64,000 nt of DNA from Ostrinia nubilalis (Eukaryota; Arthropoda; Insecta; Lepidoptera; Crambidae): positions 17,711,001 to 17,775,000 of the forward strand of contig NC_087095.1 of the NCBI RefSeq assembly GCF_963855985.1, read 5' to 3'. The notes beneath the pieces were generated by a model. The model searched no databases and was not told the origin of the DNA. It saw nothing but the letters and a program-made list of their open reading frames with translations. The translations under genes were made by a program, and so were the position numbers. Below, piece by piece: positions 27,901 through 37,689 of the stretch (the stretch's first letter is position 1; each line of letters begins with the position of its first letter).

Positions 27901-28412
27901 GAAGAATCTGTATGTATTAAAATTATTAATAAAAAAGTAAAGTTTATGGACCAAAAGTTAGAGCTATTCATTTGACAAACTACGATCTATGACATATTTT
28001 TAAATGATAATACTAGATCATAATTATGCGTTTGCTTTGGTGCTTTTGGCAAGATAATTGACACCAAATATTTAGAAAGAAAGAAAGATAAGGAAAGATC
28101 TCACCGGGTTTCGTCGGATTAGTTTCCTAGGCTTTTAGCTTAGGTGCTGTGCTGGTCACTGTGTACTCGAAGCTTTTTTCTCATTTACAGTTTTTCTCAC
28201 TCAAAAATACCACTAATTTTTACACAGCTGACTATGTTAATAGTTAATCGCAACTATGATTTCGGGTAATTGTCACTGTTAGAACATTTGGGTTTCACCG
28301 TCGCGTCGGCGTCAAGCGCCATTGTACTTTGTAAGTGCCTTTTAGGGTCGGACAGTCTGGAGCGCACGTGTTGCGCACGTCCACTCCCGAAGGCTGCCCA
28401 AAACGAACTCCC
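24931..28412 (-). mobile_element. 3482-bp insertion inside the LINE, 23-bp target duplication
   Basis: AATTCGACTCAGTTGATCTT plus TGC occurs at both borders (24908-24930 and 28413-28435), where the uninterrupted LINE needs it once. The insert ends (minus strand) in a (GTATC)n tail (24931-24954), the mark of a target-primed retroelement. Its 5' end starts GGGAGTTCGTTTTGGGCAGC. The minus-strand coding remnant is basic and broken, with frames such as the Lys-rich one at 26212-26436. No reverse transcriptase motif was found, so it is a gag-only or deleted derivative. The clade is not recognised (R1-like is a guess from the ends). Confidence 0.85.
25150..25870. repeat. Degenerate tandem repeats inside the 3482-bp insertion
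   Basis: Units at about 25156, 25343, 25631 and 25766 each start with an ACTGAGCGTTGATG-like block then GATGGGCGGTCTGGCCTTTG and CTAGCTTCATTGTTCT. Spacing is 135-290 bases. A second set of TTTTTGTCGTCTTC-type units runs through 25905-26260. On the minus strand these are repeated basic peptides. Confidence 0.75.
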
Positions 28413-28827
28413 AATTCGACTCAGTTGATCTTTGCTTGACAAAACCATGTTGCTGTCGTAAGATAATAGTATGTAACTGAGGATAAATGGCGTTGTGGAC
28501 GAGCCTTTCCAAGACCTTCGCCAAGACCGACAAAAGAGAAATAGGACGGTAGTTTTTGACATTATTTTTGGACCCATTTTTATGAATAGGAGTAATGTTA
28601 GCACTTTTCCAGGCCTGCGGTACAGTGGCTTCGTTCATGCATTTATTAAAAAGTATGACTAATGGGACAGATATATTTTCGGCCGTAAATTTGAAGAATA
28701 TAGGGGGAATATTATCTGGTCCATGTCCTTTACTAATATCTAATGCCTTTAATATATTAATTATTTCTTGTCGTGAGAAGGTAACATCCGACAATCTGAA
28801 GTTACTGTTACAATTTTCTGCATGCAA
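28342..28827 (-). pseudogene. LINE reverse transcriptase, N-terminal part
   Basis: The real LINE part is 28436-28827. It encodes G-P-D-N-I-P-P, W-K-x-A-x-I-T-P-I-H-K, N-Y-R-P-I-S-L-L and Q-H-G-F-x-x-x-R-S-T, the fingers and early palm of a Jockey-superfamily reverse transcriptase. The last about 30 codons come from the inserted element beyond R-S-T-E-S-N. Together with 23748-24905 it makes one interrupted ORF. Confidence 0.85.
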
Positions 28828-28847
28828 TGAGATGATTGATGAGTGAG

Positions 28848-29104
28848 TTTGCGATTTTAAAGTGCGTTTTGACTAGACCCACTTGATTTAAGTTTATCCT
28901 TATTATGTTGCCCTATTAGATAGGTATGAAATAAACAAACATTAGGAAAAATTACCACAAAATATAATATTTTACTCACTGTTGGGTTGCTTCTTAACCT
29001 CTTATCTTAAAGCATCTAAAAATCTAAATGATGACAAACAAGGAAATAAATTCGCCGACCACTAAGAGTAGGCGCACACCGTTGATTTTTCGTTATCGTC
29101 ATAT
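28848..29104. other. MITE end and unrecognised DNA
   Basis: 28849-28885 completes the MITE broken by the LINE. The rest has no recognised feature. Confidence 0.4.
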
Positions 29105-29461
29105 CGTCAACACCGGTTATCGTCATAGTTACGGTCAAAGTTAGGTGGTGCAACTCACCCTTATTGTTTTTATTGGTTTTCGATCGAATCGAAGCTTATT
29201 ATCACCGGGGTTTTTGGTAATCGCAACGAAAATGGCGGGTGTCGATTCGATTCGATTTTGATAGTCTTAAATGCATGTTGGCTAAGCCTTTGTATGGGAA
29301 ATTTCAATCCAGTCTTTCGATTATCGATAGGTAGGGCTTTGCGATTCGATTTTTTGCCGTTTGGCTAAGCCTTTTTTGTTATTGACCATTTTTGCGATTT
29401 GTTTATTTTTTTCGACTGGTTTGCGATGGGTTTGCGATTTTAAAGTGCATTTTGACTAGAC
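29105..29461. mobile_element. Second composite MITE copy
   Basis: Parallels 22985-23290 plus the missing MITE end: GTTGCACC-type end, TTTTCGATCGAATCGAAGC, TTAAATGCATGTTGGCTAAG, GGGAAATTTCAATCCAGTC and TTTAAAGTGCATTTTGACTA. It shows what the LINE-interrupted copy looked like before insertion. Confidence 0.7.
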
Positions 29462-29899
29462 TTCGTACGCGTGAAAATCATTTTTGCTCTGCACCTATTA
29501 CTCGTAGCGTGATGGTATACATAGCTGGGCATTAACTCGTTAATCCGTTAATCATTAATTAACGAAGTTAACATTTCTGTTAACGGATTAACTTTAAGTT
29601 AACTTTAAAAAATGTTAACGGACTCGTTAACTTCCGTTAAATTATCTTAAGTCCGGTAATCGTTAATCCAGTACCTACTATTTACCAAAAAGATACAGCA
29701 GGCACGCTGAAAAACGATAGTAAAACGCGTTCTGACAAGTACGTTTGGGCTTCCACCCGATCACTAACGATAACGACACTTGTTAGTATGTGTGTGACAA
29801 CTCTTGCAACTGAATTTAAGACCAGTTTTCTTCAACCGTTTGAGCTGAAATTTGGTATACTTATGTAAGTACGATGACAATGCAATGATAAGGTACCAT

Positions 29900-30150
29900 T
29901 GAACTGGTCTGATGATGGAGTCTTGAGGTGGCCATAGGAACTCCTAAATGAAACGGCGGCATCGCATCGAATTTGGGTTCGTTGTATTTGTCTTTTCGAG
30001 CACTTTAGTACTAGATGATGTCCAGGGTCCTAATGATGGAGTCAGGAGGTAACCATAGGAATTGCTAAACGAAATGTGGTGGTAACTTATCGAGTTTGGG
30101 TTTGCTGGATTTGTCTTTTCGAGCACTTTAGTGCTAAATTGTATTGTAAT
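29900..30150. repeat. ~127-bp tandem pair
   Basis: Two units share GATGGAGTC, GGT..CCATAGGAA, TTTGGGTT and ATTTGTCTTTTCGAGCACTT. Related inverted sequence is at 31920-32100 and 35740-35940. Confidence 0.7.
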
Positions 30151-30293
30151 TGAACCAAGGCTCTGAGATTGAAATACTACTAAAAAGTGTAAAATATAAT
30201 TATAATAATTACAAAACTTTTTTAAAAACAAGCTTTTATTCTGAAATGCAGTTGTACTAAAACGAAAAAAATAATTGTACTTATGCAAGGTTC

Positions 30294-30371
30294 AAATAAT
30301 TTCGAAAGCTTGTAGCGCAAACATAAAAGAGGAATAAATTCTATGCGCGATACAAGCTTTCGAAATTATTT
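30294..30371. repeat. 21-bp perfect inverted repeat
   Basis: AAATAATTTCGAAAGCTTGT(A) at 30294-30314 and its complement at 30351-30371, spacer 36 bases. Confidence 0.9.
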
Positions 30372-30533
30372 ATTAATTTAAACTTTAATGCCAAAATAAA
30401 TTTGTACATAAGGCGAACTTAATGCACTAAAGCATTCTCGACCAGTTTACCTTTGGGTTGAGCAGAATAGAAATTTGTTTGGCGGTACTTCTAGTGCAGG
30501 AAAGAAAAACAAAAAACAAATAATGCTACATAC

Positions 30534-31258
30534 TAGAGATGAAACGGATATCCGGTAACTATCCGGTAGGCCGGATATCCGGCCTAAATTTACTATCCGG
30601 CCGGATACCGGATAGTAACTCACTATCCGGCCGGATACCGGATAATAAAAAACTACGACAATTTCCTATTAATAAAATGAAATACATTAATCTTTGAGGT
30701 AAATATATCAATAAAATGCCTTATAATGACTTATATTTAAATGACGGCTTTTATTTAAAGTCCAAAAAGTTACAAAAGCCATATAAATTAACCAAAAAAT
30801 TACTAATTTTTCTTTCTGGGCTATTCACTCTAATGAAGAATACATAAATAGTAAATATCTGTTAATGTCGAAATATAGCAAAATAAAAAAGGCGATCTTT
30901 TTTTCACTGATGGTCTGATGACAATACATGATGCATGCAAACTAATTTAATTTTCGCTATTCAATCACACACTCACGATAGCAACCGAAATCGCCCGAAT
31001 TGATCTGCCCCCTAGACAAGTGGCAAAATCTGACATTCTATTCGGACGGATTCGGTTTTCGAAAAGTGTGACTAGTCTAGTCTACTCATAGACCCACTGA
31101 TCGCGTTCGAACCACCTGTGCGGCGTTAAACTCGTCACGACATGCAACGAGACAATGGGCCAACTATCCGGCCGCCGGATATCCGGCTATCCGGCCTAGC
31201 AACTGGCCGGATATCCGGTATCCGGTATCCGGCCAAACAACTATCCGTTTCATCTCTA
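30534..31258. mobile_element. 725-bp hAT-like element rich in CCGGATA motifs
   Basis: Terminal inverted repeat TAGAGATGAAACGGATA with target duplication CTACATAC at 30526-30533 and 31259-31266. Both subterminal regions carry many TATCCGG/CCGGATA copies, likely transposase-binding repeats. No ORF. Nested in the 3048-bp element. Confidence 0.9.
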
Positions 31259-31414
31259 CTACATACATTATACATACATAAATAATATATAAAATATACA
31301 ATAAATAAATACATACATAAAATAGATGATTGGGTTAAACTGAAATTACAATTCATGAAGATGAGATCATTTGGAGGAAATGGTTATGGACTGATTTTTT
31401 AAAAGAAAACTTAC

Positions 31415-31618
31415 TCGACGCTTGCCTGGTCTCTTCAGGCAGAGAGTTCCAGAGCCTTATAGCCTGGAGACGGAAGGAGTCGGAGAGAAAACCAGTTCGG
31501 TGAAGAGGGGTGGAAAGAACGGAATTGTTGGAGGAGCGGAGCTGACGTGAGTGCGTAGAGCTGAGAAGATTAAACTGAGACTTAAGATATGAAGGAGAGT
31601 TGGGATCATTTAGAATTG
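31415..31618 (-). mobile_element. LINE C-terminal coding remnant
   Basis: On minus: S-Q-F-N-L-L-S-S-T-H-S-R-Q-L-R, then S-F-R-L-Q-A-I-R-L-W-N-S-L-P-E-E, the classic LINE ORF2 tail. No RT core left. Confidence 0.75.
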
Positions 31619-32455
31619 AGAATGTTACTAGGTATGCAAAATCACTTGAAACCTATGTTACAGTTAAGCTTTTACATTTACAAATACATTAGTTTTTATT
31701 TCATTCAAAAATACCCACTAGTTATGATTTTATAGGCATTCAAAGTTCGCTTAAATATTGAGTCCCGCCGACGGTCACGTGACCCCGTGTGACGTACATT
31801 CACAGCGTCCGCTCGCTAGAAAACGGATATAAACATACTTAAATATATATTTTTTTGTAAATACAAACTTATTACACATATTAACACCCAGACCCATCAC
31901 AAAAATTAAAATTGAACCAAACCCAAACTTGATGCGATTGTGTCGTTTTATTGCGAATTACCTTCCAGCTCCATCATTAGACCCCGATTACTATATAGAA
32001 TTAAAATACTCATCAATACAAAACGAACGAGCCCAAACTCGATGCATTTAAGTCGTTTTATCATAGAGTTCCTATGGCCACCTTCCAGCTCCATCATCAG
32101 ATCAGCTCCATGTCATCATAATATTGCATGGTCATCCAAATCACATGTGTTTGCGAAATTTTAGCTTAATCGGTTGCCTGGAAGTGGGTTTTAATTCAGC
32201 TTGCAAGATTCCACCCATACAAATATGAGCCAGTCACTGTAATATGACGTCACGCGCATAAAATGGCGGGCCGGCCGCCGCCCGCACTTTTAAAATTCAA
32301 TATCTTGGAAACTAATTGACGTATCGAAATAATTCTTTCACGTGTATTTTTTATTTTTAACAGAGAATACAGAAAGCTAAAAAACAAAATTAGTGAACAT
32401 TCTTCATTGAAAAAAGGGTATTTGAACTTTGCATACAATTTTTTTTTTCGTTTTA
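31619..32455. repeat. Interior repeat blocks of the 3048-bp element
   Basis: 31619-31845 is copied at 33689-33913. 31846-32175 is copied at 35672-36020. 32190-32405 (ATATGACGTCACGCGCATAA, GGCGGGCCGGCCGCCGCCCG) is copied at 39330-39545. Confidence 0.8.
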
Positions 32456-32702
32456 TTATCTTGTGTTAACGGATTAACGATTAACGTTAACTTGCGTTAA
32501 ATCTTGCGAAATGTAACGTTTTAACGTTTAACGAAGTTAACTATTTGATTAACGGTGCCCAGCTATGATGGTATATAGTAGCCTATATAACCTTCCTCGA
32601 TAAATGGGCTATCTAACACTGAAAGAATTTTTCAAATCGGACCGGTAGTTCCTGAGATTAGCGCGTTCAAGTAAACAAACAAACAAACTCTTAAGCTTGT
32701 AG

Positions 32703-32935
32703 CTGTGCCCGCGACTTCGTACGCGTGAAAACCCGTTTTCGCAACATTTTTCATTTTTGCTCTGCACCTATTACTCGTAGCGTGATGGCATATAGCCTAT
32801 AGCCTTCCTCAATAAATGGGCTATCTAACACTGCAAGAATTTTTCAAATCGGACTGGTAGTTCCTGAGATTAGCGCGTTCAAGTAAACAAACAAACAAAC
32901 TCTTCAGCTTTATAATATTAGTAGGTATAGATTAT
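32703..32935. repeat. GCCCGCGACTTCGTACGCG repeat
   Basis: Begins GTAGCTGTGCCCGCGACTTC and ends AAACAAACAAACTCTTCAGC then TTTATAATATTAGTAGGTA. A sister copy hosts the 3048-bp insertion (29458-29519 plus 32568-32700). Confidence 0.75.
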
Positions 32936-33010
32936 TATAACAGATATTTTTTTCGACTAGTTCTGTCTGTCCAGCAGTAAAAGAGGAGTAGGCTTTACAA
33001 AAAAAAAAAA

Positions 33011-33286
33011 AACCGACTCCAAAAAACCTACACTAAAACGTAGAAAAATAATTACTAATTACCTACTTATTTATTAGGACGAATTATTAATATTTATGTA
33101 GGTATACCATGATTGATACTCTGGAGTCGGTGCCAAGATTATGAAACATGTAAAGTTTGCCTGCACCGACTCCAAAAGTATCAATCATGGTATACTTACA
33201 TAAATATTAATAATTCGTCCTAATAAATAAGTAGGTAATTAGTAATTATTTTTCTACGTTTTAGTGTAGGTTTTTTGGAGTCGGTT
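33011..33286. mobile_element. Near-perfect palindromic MITE, copy 1
   Basis: Ends AACCGACTCC / GGAGTCGGTT. The arms (about 33011-33131 and 33164-33286) are almost fully self-complementary around a 30-base centre containing GATTATGAAACATGTAAAG. A long variant is at 39685-40240. Confidence 0.9.
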
Positions 33287-33390
33287 TTATTTTTTTTTAT
33301 AAAAATTTACTTATTTCTTGCTTTTTAGTTAACTAATTATTACCTTGATGTTACCACTGAAGGTAGGCAGTACACTGAGACCAAAAAAAA

Positions 33391-33688
33391 TTGGTTCATA
33401 ATCGGCGGAGATATTGCGTATAAAAAAGTTCATCCCCAATTTTCCACCCTTGGGGGTGAAATATTTTCTTCAAATTCGCATGAAACCACCCTTTTGATAA
33501 TACCTATTCTACAAAAAAATAATCGTTCAAATTGGTTTATAATCGGCGGAGATATTGCGTATAAAAAAGTTCATCCCCAATTTTCCACCCTTGGGGTTTG
33601 TTTTTTATTATTATTAAATTTAAATGGGACCACCCTTGAGGTATTACCTATACGCCGAAAAAAGATTTGTTCAAATCGGTTCATAATT
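33391..33688 (+). mobile_element. ACCGACTTCAAA-family element, partial copy
   Basis: Lacks both termini. Carries the doubled TTCATCCCCAATTTTCCACC block and fuses at AATTGAGAATG to the repeat shared with 31619. Confidence 0.8.
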
Positions 33689-34403
33689 GAGAATGTTACT
33701 AGGTATGCAAAATCACTTGAAACCTATGTTACAGTTAAGCTTTTACATTTACAAATACATTAGTTTTTATTTCATTCAAAAATACCCAGTAGTTATGATT
33801 TTATAGGCATTCAAAGTTCGCTTAAATATTTAATCCCGCCGACGGTCACGTGACCCCGTGTGACGTACATTCACAGCGTCCGCTCACTAGAAAACAGATA
33901 TAAACATACTTAACCCTTAACACCACTTGGTATTTTCAGCTTACACATCTACACTCGTGGGGAACCTAAGTCCCCACTATTTGTATTTAATATTTAAGTA
34001 ATTTAATATGAAATATCTTAGGATAATTTTTCATAAAATAAACAAGAAACATATATTTAAGTGAAAAAACAGGTTTAATCGTATTTTAAACATAAAAAAA
34101 TATTATTTCTAGCTACAAACAAAAAAGTTACCAAAAAACTAGTTACATTTATAGTTTTTTCTTCACAACCCCAAGTAATATTGAAAATTAGAATATCAAA
34201 ACAAAAAAAAAACTTTTTTCTAATAAACCAATATACCTATGAACAAAAACAAACATAAACTTTTCAATAAGTTTAAGAACTTGAAAAATCACAATAGGAA
34301 TAGTTGGCCCATATTTTTTTTTTCTTATTCTAAAAATGTCTTAGCAGTCTCAATAATAATTAGTCTCAACATTATGATTATAATCTAAAATAAACTTATT
34401 GCT

Positions 34404-34590
34404 GACATTTGGTATATATTTTCACATCAATAGAGTGGATATGACAGACATTTTTCATACATTTGGAGCAAACTCTGGGAGTATTGCTATCTTTACTTCG
34501 TGGGCACATGACACCTAGATTTCTTTCTTTTTTTTATTTTGACTAGGTCCTTGTGTTGGTAGATCTTCAGGTAAGTCAACACATCTGCTG
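34404..34590 (-). pseudogene. piggyBac transposase C-terminal Cys-rich remnant
   Basis: On minus a frame reads N-L-G-V-M-C-P-R, then C-S-K-C-M-K-N-V-C-x-x-H, and ends C-Q-Q-stop. The C-x2-C...C-x2-H pattern matches the C-terminal cysteine-rich DNA-binding domain of piggyBac transposases. The catalytic DDD region is absent. Confidence 0.6.
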
Positions 34591-34835
34591 GGGATTCAAA
34601 TCTTTAGCCATATTGCAGCAAAACCAATGAAAAATACAAATTTATAAAAAAATCTAATATGGAAAAATACCTACATAACTACACTCGTGGGGGACTTAGG
34701 TCCCGCAACGGCATGTACCTCACAAACCACAAACGTGAACAGCGCACACGTCCGTCCCCTGCTAGCTCTCGGGCATCACTGGGAATACACCGGACCGCAA
34801 CCGCGTCGCATTTTATATAATTATTTTATTTGCAA

Positions 34836-35150
34836 AAAAAAAACTAAAACCCAACTACGACAAAAAACGACGCTAAAAAAGTATAAAACAAGATTTTCAG
34901 AATACTGAACTGAACAAAGTTGCTAATGTAGTTGCATAGTAATTTTTCATGTTTGGAAACCGCAGTCACACGTTATCAAAGTGCTACGGTAGGTAGGTAT
35001 ATGGTAACGTGTGACTACGCCTTTCCAAACATGAAAAATTACTATGCAACTACATTAGCAACTTTGTTCAGTTCAGTATTCTGAAAATCTTGTTTTATAC
35101 TTTTTTAGCGTCGTTTTTTGTCGTAGTTGGGTTTTAGTTTTTTTTACTTT
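34836..35150. repeat. Long palindrome inside the piggyBac-like element
   Basis: Arms of about 140 bases. AAAACCCAACTACGACAAAA on the left matches TTTTGTCGTAGTTGGGTTTT on the right; likewise TTGCATAGTAATTTTTCATG. About 30 bases separate them. Confidence 0.85.
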
Positions 35151-35274
35151 TTATTTATTATTTGTACCATTTTGGTGTTAAAGTGTATTTGTGGTACATA
35201 ATATTAACAAAAGTTAAATTGATGAACTAATAAGTAGTAAAGAAAATGAACGAAAAGATGTGAATTATATGCAA

Positions 35275-35628
35275 TCAGCCCATGAATACAGGTAAAGTCA
35301 CGAGCAAATGCTAGTAATATATATATTTTCAAAATGTACAAGTAAAGCCCTTTCAAATGATACCAAACACGGCATATTTATCTTAACTTTATTTTTTTAC
35401 TCTGTATGTTTTGTCCGCTAGAGGGCGCCACATTAGATTTTGTGAAACCCCATATAGCCTATAACCAGCGGACAATTAAGACGCTTCTAATGGTATGTCA
35501 TTTGTCAAATTCTGATAAGTAGTTTAGAAGTTACGAGGGAACAGATGAACATACATACATACATACATACATACATAGCCTGTCAAAATCATAACCCTCC
35601 TTTGGCTTTGCCGTAGTCGGGTAAAAAG
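35275..35628 (-). repeat. CCCGACTGCGCCAGAAGGAGGG-type repeat (reverse)
   Basis: Ends CATAACCCTCCTTTGGC...AGTCGGGT, includes CGCTAGAGGGCGCCACA and a (CATA)n stretch at 35548-35575. Related starts are at 44626 and 51795 on plus. Confidence 0.6.
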
Positions 35629-35671
35629 TAGGCGGTGGGGGAGCTAGGTCCCCCACGAGTGGTGTTAAGGG

Positions 35672-36030
35672 TTAAATATATATTTTTTTGTAAATACAAA
35701 CTTATTATACATATTAACACCCAGACCCATCACAGAAATTAAAATTGAACCAAACCCAAACTTGATGCGATTGTGTCGTTTTATTGCGAATTACCTTCCA
35801 GCTCCATCATTAGACCCCGATTACTATATAGAATTAAAATACTCATCAATACAAAACGAACGAGCCCAAACTCGATGCATTTAAGTCGTTTTACTATAGA
35901 GTTCCTATGGCCACCTTCCAGCTCCATCATCAGATCAGCTCCATGTCATCATAATATTGCATGGTCATCCAAATCACATGTGTTTGCGAAATTTCAGCTT
36001 CATCGGTTGCCTGGAAGTGGGTCTTAAGGC
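35672..36030 (+). repeat. Copy of the 31846-32175 block
   Basis: Almost base-for-base the same as 31838-32175, so the 74-84 codon frames in both are shadows of one repeat. Confidence 0.85.
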
Positions 36031-36765
36031 CGGGTAACAGAGAAAATGGCGAAAATGAGGTTTTCATTTTTCATTTTTGAGGTACTAAACAGTAAAATAA
36101 AAGGCTAAGATTTTTTTTGGGCATAGTTGAGGATATTTTCTAGGGCTATTAACGGATGGAAACACGATTTGATGAAGTTGACTCGATAGAATAAATTCCC
36201 AAAGTTACCTCTATTCGTTTTCTAATTATGGTTTTATTTTTAAAATAAGCGATTTGAGATTCTGAATCTTTTACTAAACTAAAGTTCAGAAATAACTTGA
36301 GGGCTTTTAACGGATGAAATTTTTATATTGCGTCTTATTTAGTTACTATGTTAAAAAATGTGGAAAAAATCGCCCATGACGGCTTGGACAATCTCAATCA
36401 GTCGCGCGGTGGCGCTTACGGAGGACGGACGCGTGCCAGTTTTTTGGCCGTGACAGTTCTCGATTTGTCAATATTTTTGACAATGATGACTTTGATGAGT
36501 CACAGTATAATAATACCAGTGTTACTGGAGAAAGCTAAAATTTTTGATAATTAAGAATTCTGAATTTTGTCTACCTATTGAAATTTAAATCGTTGGCATC
36601 CTTTAAAACTAAGACTCAACTCATGATACATTCCTCAAATATGAGACAAAACCAATGAGTTAAAATTACATTTTAATAGTACCTACATACAATCGTCTTC
36701 ACTCTTAAGAAGAGCACACTGACACAAATAAATAATAAAAAATTAGGTCAGTGGGTCAAATATAG
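36031..36765. other. Unassigned repeat-like DNA
   Basis: 36025-36330 starts GGCCGGGTAACAGAGAAAAT, a repeat-like block. A GC-richer patch at 36370-36470 has no supported frame. Confidence 0.35.
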
Positions 36766-36933
36766 GGGCAGCTGCACGTCACTGAAAGACGATTCTGTTT
36801 ACTCGGCATCTGGGCTGGAGAACATGAATCCTTGCTTACAGATGCAGATGTAAATAGAGTTATAATTGGACAAATTTTACATGAAATGTTTAACAGAACT
36901 CAGTTAAAAGACACATACATGGAATACCAATAA
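36766..36933 (+). pseudogene. YqaJ-type nuclease C-terminal fragment
   Basis: A frame opens directly after a possible acceptor (CAAATATAG|GGG) and gives 55 residues plus a stop. It starts G-Q-L-H-V-T-E-R-R-F-C-L-L-G-I-W, resembling the Q-x-Q-G-Q-L-x-x-T strand of YqaJ/lambda-exonuclease-like nucleases, then L-T-D-A-D-V-N-R and a tail E-M-F-N-R-T. In insects such domains sit in multi-copy transposon-like proteins. The N-terminal part and the acidic catalytic residues are missing. Could instead be the last exon of a host gene whose other exons are not recognised. Confidence 0.4.
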
Positions 36934-36963
36934 GGTTGCGGAGGGAAAGCTACCTATTATAAA

Positions 36964-37345
36964 CTAGCGGCCGCCCGCGACTTCGTTCGCGTGGACCTCG
37001 TTTTACCCCCGTTAGATATGATGTTTTACCTCATTTTACCCATGTTGATAGATGGCGTTTCACGGTTTCCCCCGAATGAATATTTACGAACGTCATACCG
37101 TAGTTTGTCCAGTGCTGTAGATTTTAACCAATGACGATAGATGGCGCTTTTAGACACGTCTTATTTATTTATTGAAATTTATTTGCCACATATCGTCATA
37201 ATGTTAATCTGGGTTATAAACAATAATACTGTAAAGTTTCAACAAAATCCGTTCAGTAGTTTTTGCGTGAAAGAGTAACAAACATCCAGACATCATGACA
37301 TCCAGACATCCAAACTTTCGCCTTTATAATATTAGTAGGATATTT
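36964..37345. repeat. GCGGCCGCCCGCGACTTCG repeat
   Basis: Starts CTAGCGGCCGCCCGCGACTT and ends TATAATATTAGTAGGATA. Contains AAATCCGTTCAGTAGTTTTT. Confidence 0.75.
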
Positions 37346-37414
37346 CACAATCCAAACTAATATTTACTATTTAGCATTTACTTACAGTAAATATTAGTTT
37401 GGATCGTGAAATAT
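37340..37414. repeat. 29-bp inverted repeat, one mismatch
   Basis: ATATTTCACAATCCAAACTA... (37340-37368) pairs with 37386-37414, spacer 17 bases. Confidence 0.85.
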
Positions 37415-37467
37415 TTAAAATAAAAAAAAGAATAAAACAAAATAGGGTTTCAAATTACCTATCTATA

Positions 37468-37660
37468 ATCTAATATTATAAAGAGGTAAAGTTTGTGTGT
37501 TTGTATATTTGTTAAATTGTAAGGGGTAATCTCGGGATCTACTGAACTGATTTTAAAAAATCTTTCACCAATAGAAAGCCACATTATATCTGAGTGTAAT
37601 AGGTTATATAAAAACCAAAAAATTCCACGCGGGCGAAGCGGCGGGCGGAAAGCTAGTTTA
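37468..37660. repeat. CACGCGGGCGAAGCGGCGGGC repeat
   Basis: Starts TAATATTATAAAGAGGTAAA and ends GGGCGAAGCGGCGGGCGGAA. Confidence 0.7.
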
Positions 37661-37689
37661 TTTATAATTATGTAAGAGCATAATTATTA

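Larger units (their letters stand above)
23291..28847 (-). mobile_element. CR1/Jockey-like LINE, split by a later insertion
   Basis: A minus-strand LINE with its poly(A) end at about 23291-23310 (AATAAATTAAAA reading on minus) and a 5'-truncated end at about 28847. The RT reads from 28827 to 28413 and resumes at 24930 down to 23748. It is inserted in a MITE copy, since the MITE stops at GCGACTGGTTTG (23291) and resumes at GTTTGCGATTTTAAAG (28849). Two blocks belong to it: 23291-24930 and 28413-28847. Confidence 0.85.
29520..32567. mobile_element. 3048-bp hAT-like element, 8-bp TSD
   Basis: Ends CATAGCTGGGCATTAACTCG and the inverse ...GCCCAGCTATG, with subterminal GTTAACGGATTAAC-type repeats at both ends. 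Target duplication ATGGTATA at 29512-29519 and 32568-32575. A related unoccupied repeat at 32718-32935 reads GTGATGGCATATAGCC across the same point. No transposase was recognised. The interior holds a 127-bp tandem pair, a nested 725-bp hAT, a LINE remnant and blocks that recur at 33689-33913 and 35672-36030. Confidence 0.85.
33914..35671. mobile_element. 1758-bp piggyBac-like element at TTAA
   Basis: TTAA at 33910-33913 and 35672-35675; ends CCCTTAACACCACT and AGTGGTGTTAAGGG. The sister repeat at 31840 reads CATACTTAAATATAT without the insert, a paralogous empty site. It contains a transposase C-terminal remnant on the minus strand, a ~315-bp palindrome and a nested dispersed repeat. Confidence 0.92.

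Noticed and set aside
31940..32164. 74-codon plus frame shared with 35773
   Set aside because: Both are copies of one repeat block with no family motif.
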